DNA of 64,000 nt from Diphasiastrum complanatum (Eukaryota > Streptophyta > Lycopodiopsida > Lycopodiales > Lycopodiaceae): the NCBI GenBank assembly GCA_029204225.1, contig CM055094.1:70666252-70730251 (forward strand), in the 5' to 3' direction. A program made the translations under genes and the position numbers. The notes below the pieces were generated by a model. The model had not been told where the DNA came from. It did not search any database and saw nothing but the letters and a program-made list of their open reading frames with translations. Below, piece by piece: positions 26,040 to 36,262 of this stretch (position 1 is its first letter; each line of letters starts with the position of its first letter).

Positions 26040-26525
26040 GTTTTGCCACCCGATGCTGCCACGCAAACCCGATACTTAGCCGAAATTTTGACAATTTTCT
26101 TATGCGTCACACTGCCATGCGTGGCATATCCACGCTAAAACTTTTCTGAGGACCCTGCTGGTGAAATCCAAACTACAGGAGAGGTCCGACACAAAAATTT
26201 TAATTCTGTGTGGCACCATGCCACGAAAAAAAATTTTAAACTAAAACTTAAATTTGAGCGCCAAAATATGTCGGCGTGGCACATCCATGCATGGAAGTGC
26301 CACATACGATTGTTATTTAACCAATTTTCATGTGACATAAATTTTTTTGATTTGCCATGCGTGGCAAATCTCTAGAGAAAATTCTAGAGCGATGGCTTTT
26401 TTTATTGCCACGCGTGGCAAAATTTGTCAAAAAATTTGCCACACATGACAATATTAAAACACAATACTTAGAAAAATTTTGTTTTGGAAATTTGCCATGC
26501 GTGGCAGTGCCATGCATGGCAAAAT
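26040..26525 (-). repeat. Subterminal palindromic repeats of the CACTA element
   Basis: The palindrome TGCCAYGCGTGGCA recurs intact or with one or two changes, for example at 26113-26126, 26353-26366, 26406-26419, 26492-26505 and 26507-26520, with half-sites between. Clustered short direct and inverted motifs at the end of an element are typical of En/Spm, where TNPA-like proteins bind. The cluster lies on the 3' side of the transposase reading. A terminal CACTA motif was not found at the left edge. Confidence 0.6.
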
Positions 26526-26731
26526 TAATTGTTGTAATTTTTTTTTATCTATTATAAATAACAAGTTAATAAAAAACAACTTTATGATTAATTTAAAAGC
26601 AAATAAGAATTTTTTTTATATTTTGAATAGGTGTATACTTATAATAAAATGTGGACTAAAAATTAAATGATCATTATCTCAAATTATTATGCTCTGACGA
26701 ATTAAAGTTACTATCAGTTGAATATTACATG

Positions 26732-27480
26732 CTATCTTATGTATTTATAGACTTCATCATCTGAGTTGTTGGAATCATGAGAATCAATTCTCGGGTTTTC
26801 AATATTTATAAAACTCGAAGGTATATGTACATCTTCATCAGATATACTTGTGTTGTCCAAATTTAGATCTTCCATTTCATTCTCAACATATGCATTTTCG
26901 AATACATGTCTTGAGCGTGGCTTAATTTGAACAACATACCACCAATCTTTGTTTAGTCGATCTGGTTGAAAAAATACCTGCACATTTAGCAATTTTAGGA
27001 CTAGATATTTGGTATGCTCACATTTTAATTCACAATAAATAGATGTAATGAAAAAGTAGTGTAGATGATTAATATAACATTGATCACAATTGACAAAAAG
27101 AAAAAAAATGCGAAATTCATGCACACCTGTTCACAATGACGAGGCAACACCAATGTGTCTGAAAAGTCCATGCTTAATGTCTTGGTTGAATCGATAGCAA
27201 AAAATCCACTACGATCTTTTTTACAGTTGCATTTGATCCTCTATATTGATTTTGAACCATTTCACGTCAAACAACATTTATCCATTTCACCAAAACACAC
27301 CTCATATATGGCTTGTATGGTTCCTACATACTCAAGCTCTCCAGAAATTGGACTTTGAACTCGAGCACTACTCCGACTTTCTTGATGGAAGGATGCCATC
27401 ACACCATAATCATAAGTTCGTCATTTCATATCAATTGATTCTATGCAATGATGAAGACCATATGCCCACATTGCACTATA
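26732..27480 (-). pseudogene. CACTA DUF4216 module
   Basis: Minus-strand frames contain GTIQAIYEV near 27310, SGFFAIDSTKTLSMDFSDTL near 27190, and VFFQPDRLNKDWWYVVQIKP near 26950. These follow the DUF4216 pattern (YYGxLxEIxEL; VFYVxDPxxxxWxVVxxxxPR) that forms the C-terminal part of CACTA transposase genes. An acidic tail (SNNSDDEVYKYIR) ends at 26732. An intron and stops separate the pieces. Confidence 0.65.
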
Positions 27481-27662
27481 CTTTCAATACTGTCACATGT
27501 TGATTATAATTAAAACAATAATCAATCATCGTACAAATTAAAATTGTTCACTTAAAAAAAATAGAGTTATAGACAAACCTTCCAATCACATCCTCTTGCA
27601 AATTCCCATTATGTGTCAGATATGAATTGTCCCTTTGGTCTTGCTTGTTGGAGTGTATCAAC

Positions 27663-28095
27663 CATCTAGTCTATAGTGCATTGGTTGGGCAATGGCTCAA
27701 GATCATGTGAAGGTGTAGCTTGACCTCTACGCCTATTGCGTCGGTGTCGATTTCTAGTCAATACCCTCTTTTTTTTTTCTTCTTCATATAATTCCAACCA
27801 TTTATCCATTAATCCTGAATTATATAGCATGAAGGTTAAAAATTTTTCTCTCAAACTAGGTGTCATTTTTTTAAGACTACCCATACCTTGAGGTTTTCCA
27901 CCTTTCACCTCATTGCTTTCCTCATCATGCCATAGTTGTGGAGCAGATGGATCTATTTGAAACAAAACTTTGGCAACATAAAATAGAGATTCTTGCACTA
28001 ACCATCCCTCTGACATGCTTCCCTCTGGCCTTGCCTTCTGACGCACAAAATTTTTCAACACTTTCATGAATCTCTCCAAGAAAAACATCCACCTA
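27663..28095 (-). pseudogene. CACTA DUF4218 module
   Basis: The frame at 28088-27666 opens with FLERFMKVLKNFVRQKARP and EGSMSEGWLVQESLFY. This matches the DUF4218 signature RxMYPFERYMxxLKxYVRNRxxPEGSIAEGYxxEE found next to TNP2 in CACTA elements. It continues into a lysine/arginine-rich tail. The upstream half of the domain (about 28200-28480) is in other frames, consistent with decay or introns. Confidence 0.7.
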
Positions 28096-28449
28096 CAAAA
28101 AATTTTAACACATTAATGAGAACATTATGTTATTTATAATTTGAAAGAATCACACTACATTCATTGAAAGTACTAAAATCAAATTCAAGTGTATTATACC
28201 TTGAGTGCACATGACCGGCAATACCACCTTCTTGGACCAAGTGCACAAGCAGATGCACCTATATGTCTAGGATAGAAGTTGGAAAATCCCTCTCAAGCAT
28301 ACATACAACCTCCACCATATCTTCTTGCTTTGTTTGCACATCTATCTCACGAATCTCCTTACTACACATCCATCTACATCATGTTTGTAGTATAAGTAGA
28401 TTTTAGTACGTTCATATTATTTTATCAAACTTGTATTAGAAAAAATACA

Positions 28450-29605
28450 CGAAATTTCATAAGATATCGATGTAAACAAAAAAAATTAAGTACCTGACAA
28501 CGGATGCTAATTTGTAAATGGCATCACGAAGTTGATCAGTTAGATAAACACGAATGCACATTGGAAATATGTACTTGACCATCTTCAACCAATCGTGAGA
28601 CTTTAGACCATGGAGTTTTCCTTCAGCTGTGAATGATGTTTGTAGTGAATGAGCAAAACCCATTGGTGTTCTCATCTCGCAAATGACTGACCATACGTAC
28701 TTATACTCTTCTTTTGTAAGAATCCAAGGGGCTCTTGGAATATTATAGGTATTTCCATCAGTACGTAATTTTGGCCAATTTTTTTTTTCTTTGTTTTTAA
28801 TTCTTGTAGATCATGCCTGGCAGAAATACTGTCTTTGTCGCCCACCAAGTGTTTCCATATTGATGCACCCACATTTTTGAATATGTGCATAGGATCAAGC
28901 AAGTGATTGATCAAAAGGTTATTCCAATATGGTAAACAATGAAAGATGGATAGTCTTTTCATACCATTGATTGGCTTAGTCTCGGATTCAATCCAAATTT
29001 TGTGCCAATCTGCCACGAACATTCTCTTTGGAGGCATTCTTGTTTCTGATCTTCCTCCAAAGCCTCTTCTATGAGCATTTCTAAATGGATGATTTTCATC
29101 ATGCAAGTACTTGCGATGATTTCATACACAACTTTGTTTAAATGACGTGAGTGACGAGCATCAATATTTGGTCCACAAATGAGACACGCGTGATATCCAG
29201 AAGTTGTAAAACCTAAAAGAATCAAATCCAATTCGTGTTATAAATAGAATTCTTTTAAAGCATAAATATTGCATGCATAAAAAATAAATATACAAACATT
29301 ACAAATGATTTCATTCTATAGTCACTTGAACAATCGCCCAATCTTGGATAGTCATGCATATTTCACATTAACATCGCCCGCAACAAAAATGTTTTGTCTT
29401 GAAGTGGATGTGAGATGTCATATGCTTGGACTCCCTTCCATAGTAGTTCTAGTTCCTCAATCAATGGTGCAAAGTAGATATCCATATTTTTTACTTTATG
29501 TTTTCCAGGAATTAGAAGTGCTAGCATGAGATGTCCTTTTTTTATGCTTAGCCAAGGTGGAATGTTATAGTTGACCAATACCACTGGCCAAGTAGACCAC
29601 ATGCC
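28450..29605 (-). pseudogene. TNP2 transposase, C-terminal part
   Basis: Reading down from 29605: STWPVVLVNYNIPPWLSIKK and LLIPGKHKVKNMDIYFAPLI at 29590-29440; YHACLICGPNID at about 29190; MPPKRMFVADW near 29030; LPYWNNLLINHLLDPMHIFK with NVGASIWKHLVGD at 28920-28820; then VRTPMGFAHSL near 28670. All are collinear with TNP2 (PF02992), the DDE-type CACTA transposase. Introns and frameshifts divide it. The start of the domain is missing on this strand because it lies inverted at 29609-30350. Confidence 0.8.
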
Positions 29606-29608
29606 AAC

Positions 29609-30350
29609 TTGATAAATAACATCTATGAGCATCATGATATGGAAGAATGCACTGAACATGATAGCGAATCATTTATTAGTGTCGAGGAAAAAAAATTGAG
29701 AGAAGAATCAAACACACCATTATATCCTGGAGCAAAGACATCTTGTTTGGCCGCTTTGTTGCTTATATTGAACCTCCAAGCAAAATATAAATGGAGTGAT
29801 ACAAGTGTTACATCCTTATTTGGGTAAATAAGATTGAGATTTTTTTTTAAGAATTTAATAGATGTGTTGTTCAAGTCAAATGTTTTAGTTGGCTAAATGA
29901 TCTTTTATTTTATATTATGAAAATTCATTTCATTATGTACAGGTTAACTACTCCCAGAAGGAAACACTATGTTAGAGACAAGAGGTGAGGCATGCAAAAT
30001 GTTGAGTGCAATGGGAATGGACTATACATTGCATCATGCTTGTCCAAAAGATTGCATCTTATATCGTGGTGAGTATCGAGGGCTCTTTGTCCTGTATGTG
30101 ATACTCCTCGATATCGAGATGACTTACAAGGGACCACTATCCAATAATCCCACGATTGCAACGATTGTTTCGTTGCAAGTCTCTTGCAGAACTTGTGAAT
30201 TGGCATGCTAGTCATCGTTCTTCGGATGAGATCATGAGAGTACCCTCAGACTCTCCTGCATGGAAACACATTGACAAAGAATATCCATGTTTCACAAGTG
30301 AAACAAGAAATATAAGATTTGGACTTGCAACAGACGGGGTTAACCCCTTT
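29609..30350 (+). pseudogene. TNP2 transposase, N-terminal part, inverted
   Basis: Plus-strand frames read SNTPLYPGAKTSCLAALLLI at 29705-29760, then KWSDTSVTSLFG, an intron, and EACKMLSAMGMDYTLHHACP near 30000. CILYRGEY follows, and finally RLQRLFRCKSLAELVNWHAS near 30160-30215, with SPAWKHIDKEYPCF and NIRFGLATDGVNPF to 30350. This is the segment that directly precedes the STWPVVLVNYN block in TNP2 proteins, which here starts at 29605 on the opposite strand. Re-inverting about 29607-30355 would restore collinearity. Frame changes are present near 29830, 30130 and 30160. Confidence 0.8.
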
Positions 30351-30356
30351 TTGATT

Positions 30357-30640
30357 TCAACTTCATCTTGAATGCAAAAATCATTTTCAGCACTTGATCT
30401 TGATTCTGAAGAAGAAGAAAAAGAAGATCGAGGGTGATTTGCTTTGGCACGTTGTTGTTCATCTATTTTCATCATGGCTCTCAATCTCATACGCTCACGA
30501 CATGATAGTTGATTTATGTGCGGCCCATCATATGCCAATCTTGTTTTGGATATGGAGTGACTATTGTCATCATCACTAGAGCTAGATGACAATTCATAGT
30601 TCTTCAAACATGGGAAAAGAATTAACATATTTATCAATTA
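30357..30640 (-). pseudogene. Serine-rich acidic N-terminal exon of the CACTA element
   Basis: The minus-strand frame contains SSSSSDDDNSHSISKTRL and a charged stretch with RERMRLRAMMKIDEQQR, then SSFSSSSESRSS to about 30372. Its position just upstream of the inversion breakpoint fits an exon before TNP2. No domain is recognised. Below 30357 the frame is only the antisense of the inverted TNP2 segment. Confidence 0.4.
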
Positions 30641-30829
30641 ACATATAAGATTGTCATTCATGAAAATTAAAACTAAAATTAAGACATGCAAATCAAACAC
30701 CATATCTTAAATTAAGGCATGCAATATGAAATATAAAAAAAACAATTAATTCACATTCAATATAACTTGCTCTCACTAAATAGATAAAATGTATTTTGAT
30801 ATTCACAAGGTACATGCTTGAGTTTGGCT

Positions 30830-31195
30830 CAAAGCCTTTTGTACACATCTTGGAAGAGGGCGATTGAAGTTATATTTGATGAATAGCTCTTCACCACATT
30901 TAATGGGCCTTATCGCACGTACCATTACGTACTTTTTGAGTTCCTAGAAAAGTATTCTTTCTTTCCATTGGTACGTTCCTCGAAATCACAATTAATTAAT
31001 GAAGGGTGCCCAACGGAACTATTTATATATGCAGCAATATTGCCATATTTTTCTGGACGCCCATCAATGTAGATACGATGTGATTTCGAAACATTCTCTC
31101 CTTGCACACGTCGCTCTTCCAAAGAACAAGCATTGGCATTCAAGCTGTAAACCTGCATTCTCCATTGGTGACAACATAGAGCATGCCAATCACCC
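30830..31195 (-). pseudogene. SET-domain-like gene fragment
   Basis: On the minus strand the frame reads RIYIDGRPEKYGNIAAYINS, NCDFEE near 30970, then after one frame step VMVRAIRPIKCGEELFIKYN near 30910. The order (IDG, GNxAxxIN, NC.F.E, V..R.I..GEEL...Y) is that of a SET methyltransferase domain core, as in plant SET proteins that read NIAAYINS and GEELFxxY. It would be the post-SET half only, without the substrate-channel start. It sits between the CACTA element and a copia integrase fragment, so it is likely a captured or stranded host exon. A possible splice donor follows the last codons near 30810. Confidence 0.5.
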
Positions 31196-31484
31196 CAATT
31201 GTATTGAGGTATCAACCTTAGGCTTCTTCTTGAATAAGACTTCATATGATGATCTTCCTGCAAGAGTATTGTGAGGTAGTCTATTGCACAAATAATTTGC
31301 ACAATTTATTGCTTCTCCCCAAAATTCAATAGGAAAAGAAGCTTCAATTTGAATTGCTTCAACACATTCACATAAGATCTATTTTTCCTTTTGGCAACCC
31401 CATTTTGAGATGGGGAATAAGCACAAGAAAATTCTCTCTTGATCCCTTCAAGCTCACAATAATCATGGAATTTATTGGATCAGA
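31196..31484 (-). pseudogene. Copia integrase fragment, family C
   Basis: Minus-strand reading: NKFHDYCELEGIKREFSCAY, SPSQNGVAKRKNRSY, then, after a stop and frame change, INCANYLCNRLPHNTLAG and SYEVLFKKKP. This is the C-terminal half of a copia integrase core. The catalytic glutamate position (GVAERKNR in active elements) is lysine. Both sides are cut: SET-like sequence follows below 31196, and the gypsy leader starts above 31484. Confidence 0.7.
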
Positions 31485-31583
31485 TTCTTAAAAAGTGGAA
31501 TACAGGTAGCAGATCTTATCTGAGATAGTTTTTGGAAAAAACTATATCCAATCTCATTATTGATTTGATCTAAATTTGTAAAG

Positions 31584-32640
31584 ATGGCTGCCCCTGGAGC
31601 TGCTCCTGGAGGTGCTCCACAAGAAGTCAATCCAATTATTGTTAGAAGAGCACCCCGATTGGATCTACCCAAATATAATGGATTAACAAATCCAGTTAGA
31701 TTTCTTTAGATCTATGCTGAATCATGTGAGGTCTAGGGTGAGATTTATCCTCAAGATAAACTTAAGCTGTTTCCTATGGCCTTAACAGGTGCAGCACAAG
31801 ATTGGTACAATACCCAAGATGAAACTGAGCGTAAAGATTTGGTAGGTTGTTAAACGAGCCCTTATCACATGGTTCAAACCGCGAAAGTTTATGGAAGACC
31901 CTTTCCTACTTTTAAGTAATATTAAAATGGGAAAGCGGGAAATGGTTCGAGATTATATCGAAAGGGTGAAACGTCATAGATCTGAATGTGAGGCTGGGCT
32001 GATTAATGAAAATGCCATGATTATGTGGTTTTTGTCAGGTCTTCCTAAACGGATTAAACATGAGCTGAAACGCCATAATAAGTACGCACTTTTGCAAAAT
32101 GCGATGGACGATGCAATTCGGGAGGAGGATGAAGATTCAGATGATGAGCCAAATGTCAGTATGTTGCCTTATACAGCAGGGCAGACTACTACGACATCCA
32201 CCACTATTGCATCAACGAATGCCAATACTACTGGGGAAATGATGCTCAATGAGTTCGCGAAACTTGGGAAGACCCAGCAGAAACAGATAGAAAAGTTGCA
32301 GTTGCAATTTGATAAGAAGATCAAAGAATTGGAAATTTTCCATAGATAAGCGAACAAGGAACCTGAGAAGTTTGTAAAGACTTTTCCTACCAGGGAAAAT
32401 GTCTGGTGTTCTATTTGTACAGGAAATCACACAGTGAACGAGTGTTCTCAATTGAAAAAACAAATGGAAATCAGTGTTTGCCATCTGTGTAATTCACCTG
32501 ACCATGAGACTGTCTTTTGCAACTTCAACCCTCGGATAATTCAGCAACGATATGCATGGATGAGATATCGAGATCCATAGTATGGAGGCAATCCAGCAGC
32601 AAGACTGCGACAATCTACTCTTGGATACTCGGAACGTCTA
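31584..32640 (+). pseudogene. Ty3/gypsy gag with zinc knuckles, element G1
   Basis: ATG at 31584 starts MAAPGAAPGGAPQEVNP, followed by LDLPKYNGLTNPVRFL and ALTGAAQDWYN, the retrotransposon gag core (PF03732 pattern). Stops at about 31707 and 31731 and a frame step near 31850 precede the open stretch 31891-32349 (DYIERVKRHRSECE, a long acidic and glutamine-rich tail). After a stop, two knuckles follow: CSICTGNHTVNEC near 32405 and CHLCNSPDHETVFC near 32485. No 5' LTR is present: the left side joins a copia integrase at 31484. Confidence 0.75.
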
Positions 32641-32643
32641 GCC

Positions 32644-33342
32644 TTGCCTGCCCCACCAAAACACTCCGCTCCTCCTGCCAATTTGATGGAACCAGAACCT
32701 GACGGAAGTACTGAGCAATGGATCTATGGTAATGATCAGGAAGGTGGATCTTCAGAACAGTATGCCATTTATGTTGTCGCTCAACAACAAGCCTCGAGAA
32801 ATTGGGCCAGAGCACCACTTGGATGCTTTGCATGTGGAGAAAATCACAGAGTTGCAGAATGCCCAAATAAAGAAAAATTTGTACCATTTTGTTGTGACTG
32901 TGGATATGAACATTGCTATAAAGACTGTCCAGCAAGACCGAAGCCACCACCAGATATAGCACCTATAAATTTGATAACAATCAAGCAAGGATCGGTAGCT
33001 CAGAATAAATCAAGTGCACCCTTGATGGTGGTCACCAGAGCACAAAAGCAAAAGGAAACAGTAGTGGATTCAGTACCTGCTAATTCTATACCATTGAACG
33101 ATACACCAACATCATCGGGAGTCTATCCAAATCTTAATGCAGAAAAACGAAGATATCAGGATATGAGACAGTGGATTAAACATCTGCAAAAAGAAGAGGA
33201 ACTTGAAGTTGCTAAAGTAACAGCTGAAGTTTGGTCTTCACCATTGCAGCCTCCAAGAAATTTACGTACGGATATGAATGATCAATTACATCATCACGAA
33301 GAACCCTTCAAGATGACTGAACCGGAAGCACCGCATACATAA
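32644..33342 (+). pseudogene. Gypsy gag C-terminus with two more zinc knuckles
   Basis: A 232-residue frame containing CFACGENHRVAEC (about 32823-32861) and CCDCGYEHCYKDC (about 32893-32931). With the two at 32.4-32.5 kb this gives four knuckles over about 530 bases; three use CX2CX3HX4C spacing. A charged, possibly coiled tail (QWIKHLQKEEELEVAK) ends at a stop before the protease frame. Confidence 0.65.
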
Positions 33343-33348
33343 ATACTC

Positions 33349-33837
33349 ATGAATATTTTGTCTAGCAAGATCAATATTTCATTGGGAGAGTTCCTAAAGT
33401 TGGTGTCAAAAGTAAAAGAAGTCTTAGCGCAAAAGTTAGCTCAAGAAGAATCAGAAGACCATCATGAGCCGCTTTTTTGTGCTGGATTTGAAAAATCTAA
33501 TGATGTACTCCATGTTGGAGCCGCATGGGAAAGTGAACAAAAGAATATCACTCTGCCGATACAGCATAGACAATTTTCTAAAGAAGCAGCCGTGATAGAT
33601 GGCGATTCAGGAGTTAACCTGATTTCTGCAAAGCTATGTACAAAATCGGGCCTTACAAAGATTAAGTCTGCTACTTTTGCTATTAAGCTAGCTGACCAAA
33701 CGATAGTTCGTCCACAAGGAATGGTAGAAGATATACATGTCAAGATTGCAGGAGTACAGTTCGTCATTACTTTCGTCGTGATGGACTTACCATAAGCACC
33801 AAATGTCTACTGAGTTCTCTTAGGACGTCCATGGTTA
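33349..33837 (+). pseudogene. Gypsy aspartic protease
   Basis: The frame 33349-33795 contains VIDGDSGVNLIS near 33594, where the catalytic triad is DSG, and then GMVEDIHVKIAGVQFVITFV and VMDLP. The flap and C-terminal strand are followed, after a stop, by LLGRPWL at about 33818-33838, the usual end of plant gypsy proteases. The role by family is cleavage of the gag-pol polyprotein. Confidence 0.7.
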
Positions 33838-33924
33838 CGAGTTGCGCAAGTAATTCATAACTGGGGTACCGGAAAAATCACTTTTGAAAATCGTGAACTT
33901 GTAGTTAAAGTTGATTGTACGACT

Positions 33925-34821
33925 TTGACTATCAAGCCAGTGGTCCAAAAAGCGGAATGCGATTCATCAACAATGGATCACACTTGTGATCGACCAGAGA
34001 AAAAATTGGGAGTTCACTACGATTCTCAAACAGATACTGTCAATTGGAATGAAGCTCTTGCAACAGTTGATTGTACAGTAGGATATATGTGTCAACAAGA
34101 TATTCAATCAGAGATGAACGAGATTTCTTTGCTAGATCAAACTTTGGATACACCAATCACGTTTCCACTAAATGTGCTGAATGTAGCCTGGATATCAACG
34201 GAACCTATACCAGATCCAATTGAGGAGATACCAATGAGCCATGCCTTAACTTATGATGGCAATGTAGAACTTACGGATAAACAGATTCTACATCATATGG
34301 ATCCCACCAGATTTGGAGTGCGTAATGTTTCCGATGAACCAACAATCAAATCATCCAAAGCAGTTACATTGAAGGGAGAAAGGATCACAGGTTCGATGAC
34401 GAAGAAACAAGCAAAGCAACATTATAATACGGTCCTGAAATGGGAAAATCCCCCTCAAAAAATCGATTCAAAGGAGGTGCCACCTCTATTGGATAAAGGT
34501 AAAGGAAAAGTCAAGAATGATTCTTCAAGTCAGAACTCCAGCAAGACATCTTTGTCTAGGAAGTCTTCACCTGTGAAGAAAGATTTATCATCCCGAAAGT
34601 CATCACCTCCACAATCAATTCCTGCTAAGAAGACTAAACGAAAATCCAAGACAAGTCCTTTCGAAAAAGAACAAGCAAATGTAGTCCAGCATGATATGCC
34701 AGAGCATTTTAAACGTTATACACTGGATGATGTGGTTATCATGTTACCTAAAGCACATCGTGAACCTGAAGAACACATGCCAGAATCAAAAGAGGTTTAC
34801 GATGGCCCAGCTAGGACGTAG
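33925..34821 (+). pseudogene. Gypsy protease-RT linker region
   Basis: A 298-residue open frame between protease and reverse transcriptase. It contains a lysine/serine-rich block (repeated SRKSSPVKKDLSSRKSSP) near 34555-34610 and no catalytic motif. Long variable linkers of this kind are normal in the gypsy group whose RT starts LTPEQYQALRLLL. It ends two codons before the RT frame. Confidence 0.55.
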
Positions 34822-34824
34822 CCA

Positions 34825-35930
34825 ATGAATCTTGCAGAACCAGGAGAACCGAAAAAGATTGTACAAGTGGGATCACAACTTACTCCTGAACAGTATCAAG
34901 CACTCCGTTTGTTACTTATTAAGTATCAAGATTGCTTTGCATGGACTTATCAAAATTTGAAGGGTATTCCGACATTAGTCATTGAACATACCATACCTTT
35001 AGTACCTGATGCAGTACCAAAGGTTACAAAGTTCTATCGCTGTAATCCTAATGTGGCAGATCTGATAAAGAAAGAACTTCAGAGATTGCTTGACGTCAAT
35101 TTCATTTATGAGATCGAGCATACCGAATGGATTTCACCGATTGTCATTGTTCCTAAGAAACATGGGAAATTGTGAATCTGTGTGAATCTCAAAGCATTGA
35201 ATAAAGTGACACGAAAGGATCACTTTTCATTACCTTTTACTGAAAGCATTTTGGATCGCCTTGCTGGAGCGGAAGCTTATAGTTTCCTGGATGGATTAAG
35301 TGGTTACAACCTGGTTAAGATTGCACCTGCCGATCGCCACAAATGGGGCAACAGAATGGGGCACCTATGCTTACAAAGTAATGTCGTTTGGACTCTGTAA
35401 TACACCAAATTCATTCAAAAGAGTAATGCAATTTGCCTTTAAAGATTATCTGTAGAAATTCCTTGAAATTTACTTGGACGACTTAGGAGTTCATAGTATA
35501 GATACAGACCACCTGGATCGATGGGAGAAAGTCTTTGAAAGATGCCGCAAATATCAGATTTCTCTAAATCCAAAAAAATGCCAGATATGGGTTTCTCATG
35601 AAGTGGTGCTTGGACATGTGATATCAAGACATGGTATTGCCACCGATTCTTCTAAGATCAAAGTTATTGTGGAATTGCCACCGCTAGCAACAATTCGAGG
35701 AGTTTATGTGTTTATGGGTCAAAACTACTATCGAATTTTTATTATCTTCTTTGCGGATTTAGCACGACCTATATACAAATTAACTATTGTTCCTATTTGG
35801 ACAGTAGAGGTGTTAGAAGCCTTTGAAAAGTTAAAAAAAGCATTATCTTCAGCACCAATACTGCGTTCTCCAGATTGGACATTAGAGTTTCATGTTCATA
35901 CGGATGCCTCAAAATATGCCATTGGATTCC
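34825..35930 (+). pseudogene. Gypsy reverse transcriptase and start of RNase H, element G1
   Basis: Reads CFAWTYQNLKGIP, ISPIVIVPKK, then (after a stop) VNLKALNKVTRKDHFSLPF and YSFLDGLSGYN, the fingers and first catalytic aspartate. A frameshift near 35345 leads into the YLDDLG box at 35472-35489 (usually YMDD). GHVISRHGI and the RNase H-like start (FHVHTDASKYAIGFLL) follow. The frame breaks at about 35930, where a reversed copia gag fragment begins. At least two stops and one frameshift abolish function. The RT type is that of a non-chromoviral plant gypsy, different from the integrase that follows downstream. Confidence 0.8.
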
Positions 35931-36262
35931 TTCTTAGAGTCAACACTCTAGAAGTAGACTTGGATTCATAAAGCTTATTTAATGAATCCCAATCATCCTT
36001 TGATGAAGTACTCTTACCAACTTCCTTGAGAAGCTCATTGGCAACATTCATTTTTATCATGTGTACAGCCTTTTTGGCCCTCTTGTCATACCTCATTTGA
36101 TTTTCTTATGCTATTGATCTCTCCCCCAAACCTACAACAATATCCAAAGCATCATTCATCTCAATAAATGATTCCAACCTCACTTTCCAGAATGAAATTT
36201 TACTTGAGGTAAGCCTATCATTGGCTTCCAACATAACTACCTTGATGTAGCCATGTAGCAAT
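35930..36262 (-). pseudogene. Copia gag fragment, family A copy 4
   Basis: Minus-strand gag beginning near 36260 (VMLEANDRLTSSKISFWKVR) and running through KAVHMIKMNVANELLKEVGK to the KLYESKSTSRVLTLRR block near 35940. It is wedged between the RNase H of G1 and the RNase H/integrase of a different gypsy element, and bridges the two. Confidence 0.8.

Larger units (their letters stand above)
26040..30640 (-). mobile_element. CACTA (En/Spm) transposon, degenerate, with inverted N-terminal segment
   Basis: In minus orientation the element carries an acidic N-terminal exon (30640-30357), TNP2 transposase, DUF4218 and DUF4216 modules and the subterminal repeat field. The TNP2 N-terminal part (29609-30350) is on the plus strand, back to back with the rest, which one internal inversion explains. 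The right terminus is lost; SET-like and copia sequences follow. All coding parts are broken. Confidence 0.75.

Noticed and set aside
30212-30356. Minus-strand continuation of the serine-rich CACTA exon
   Set aside because: Antisense of the inverted TNP2 segment, so the exon was ended near 30357.
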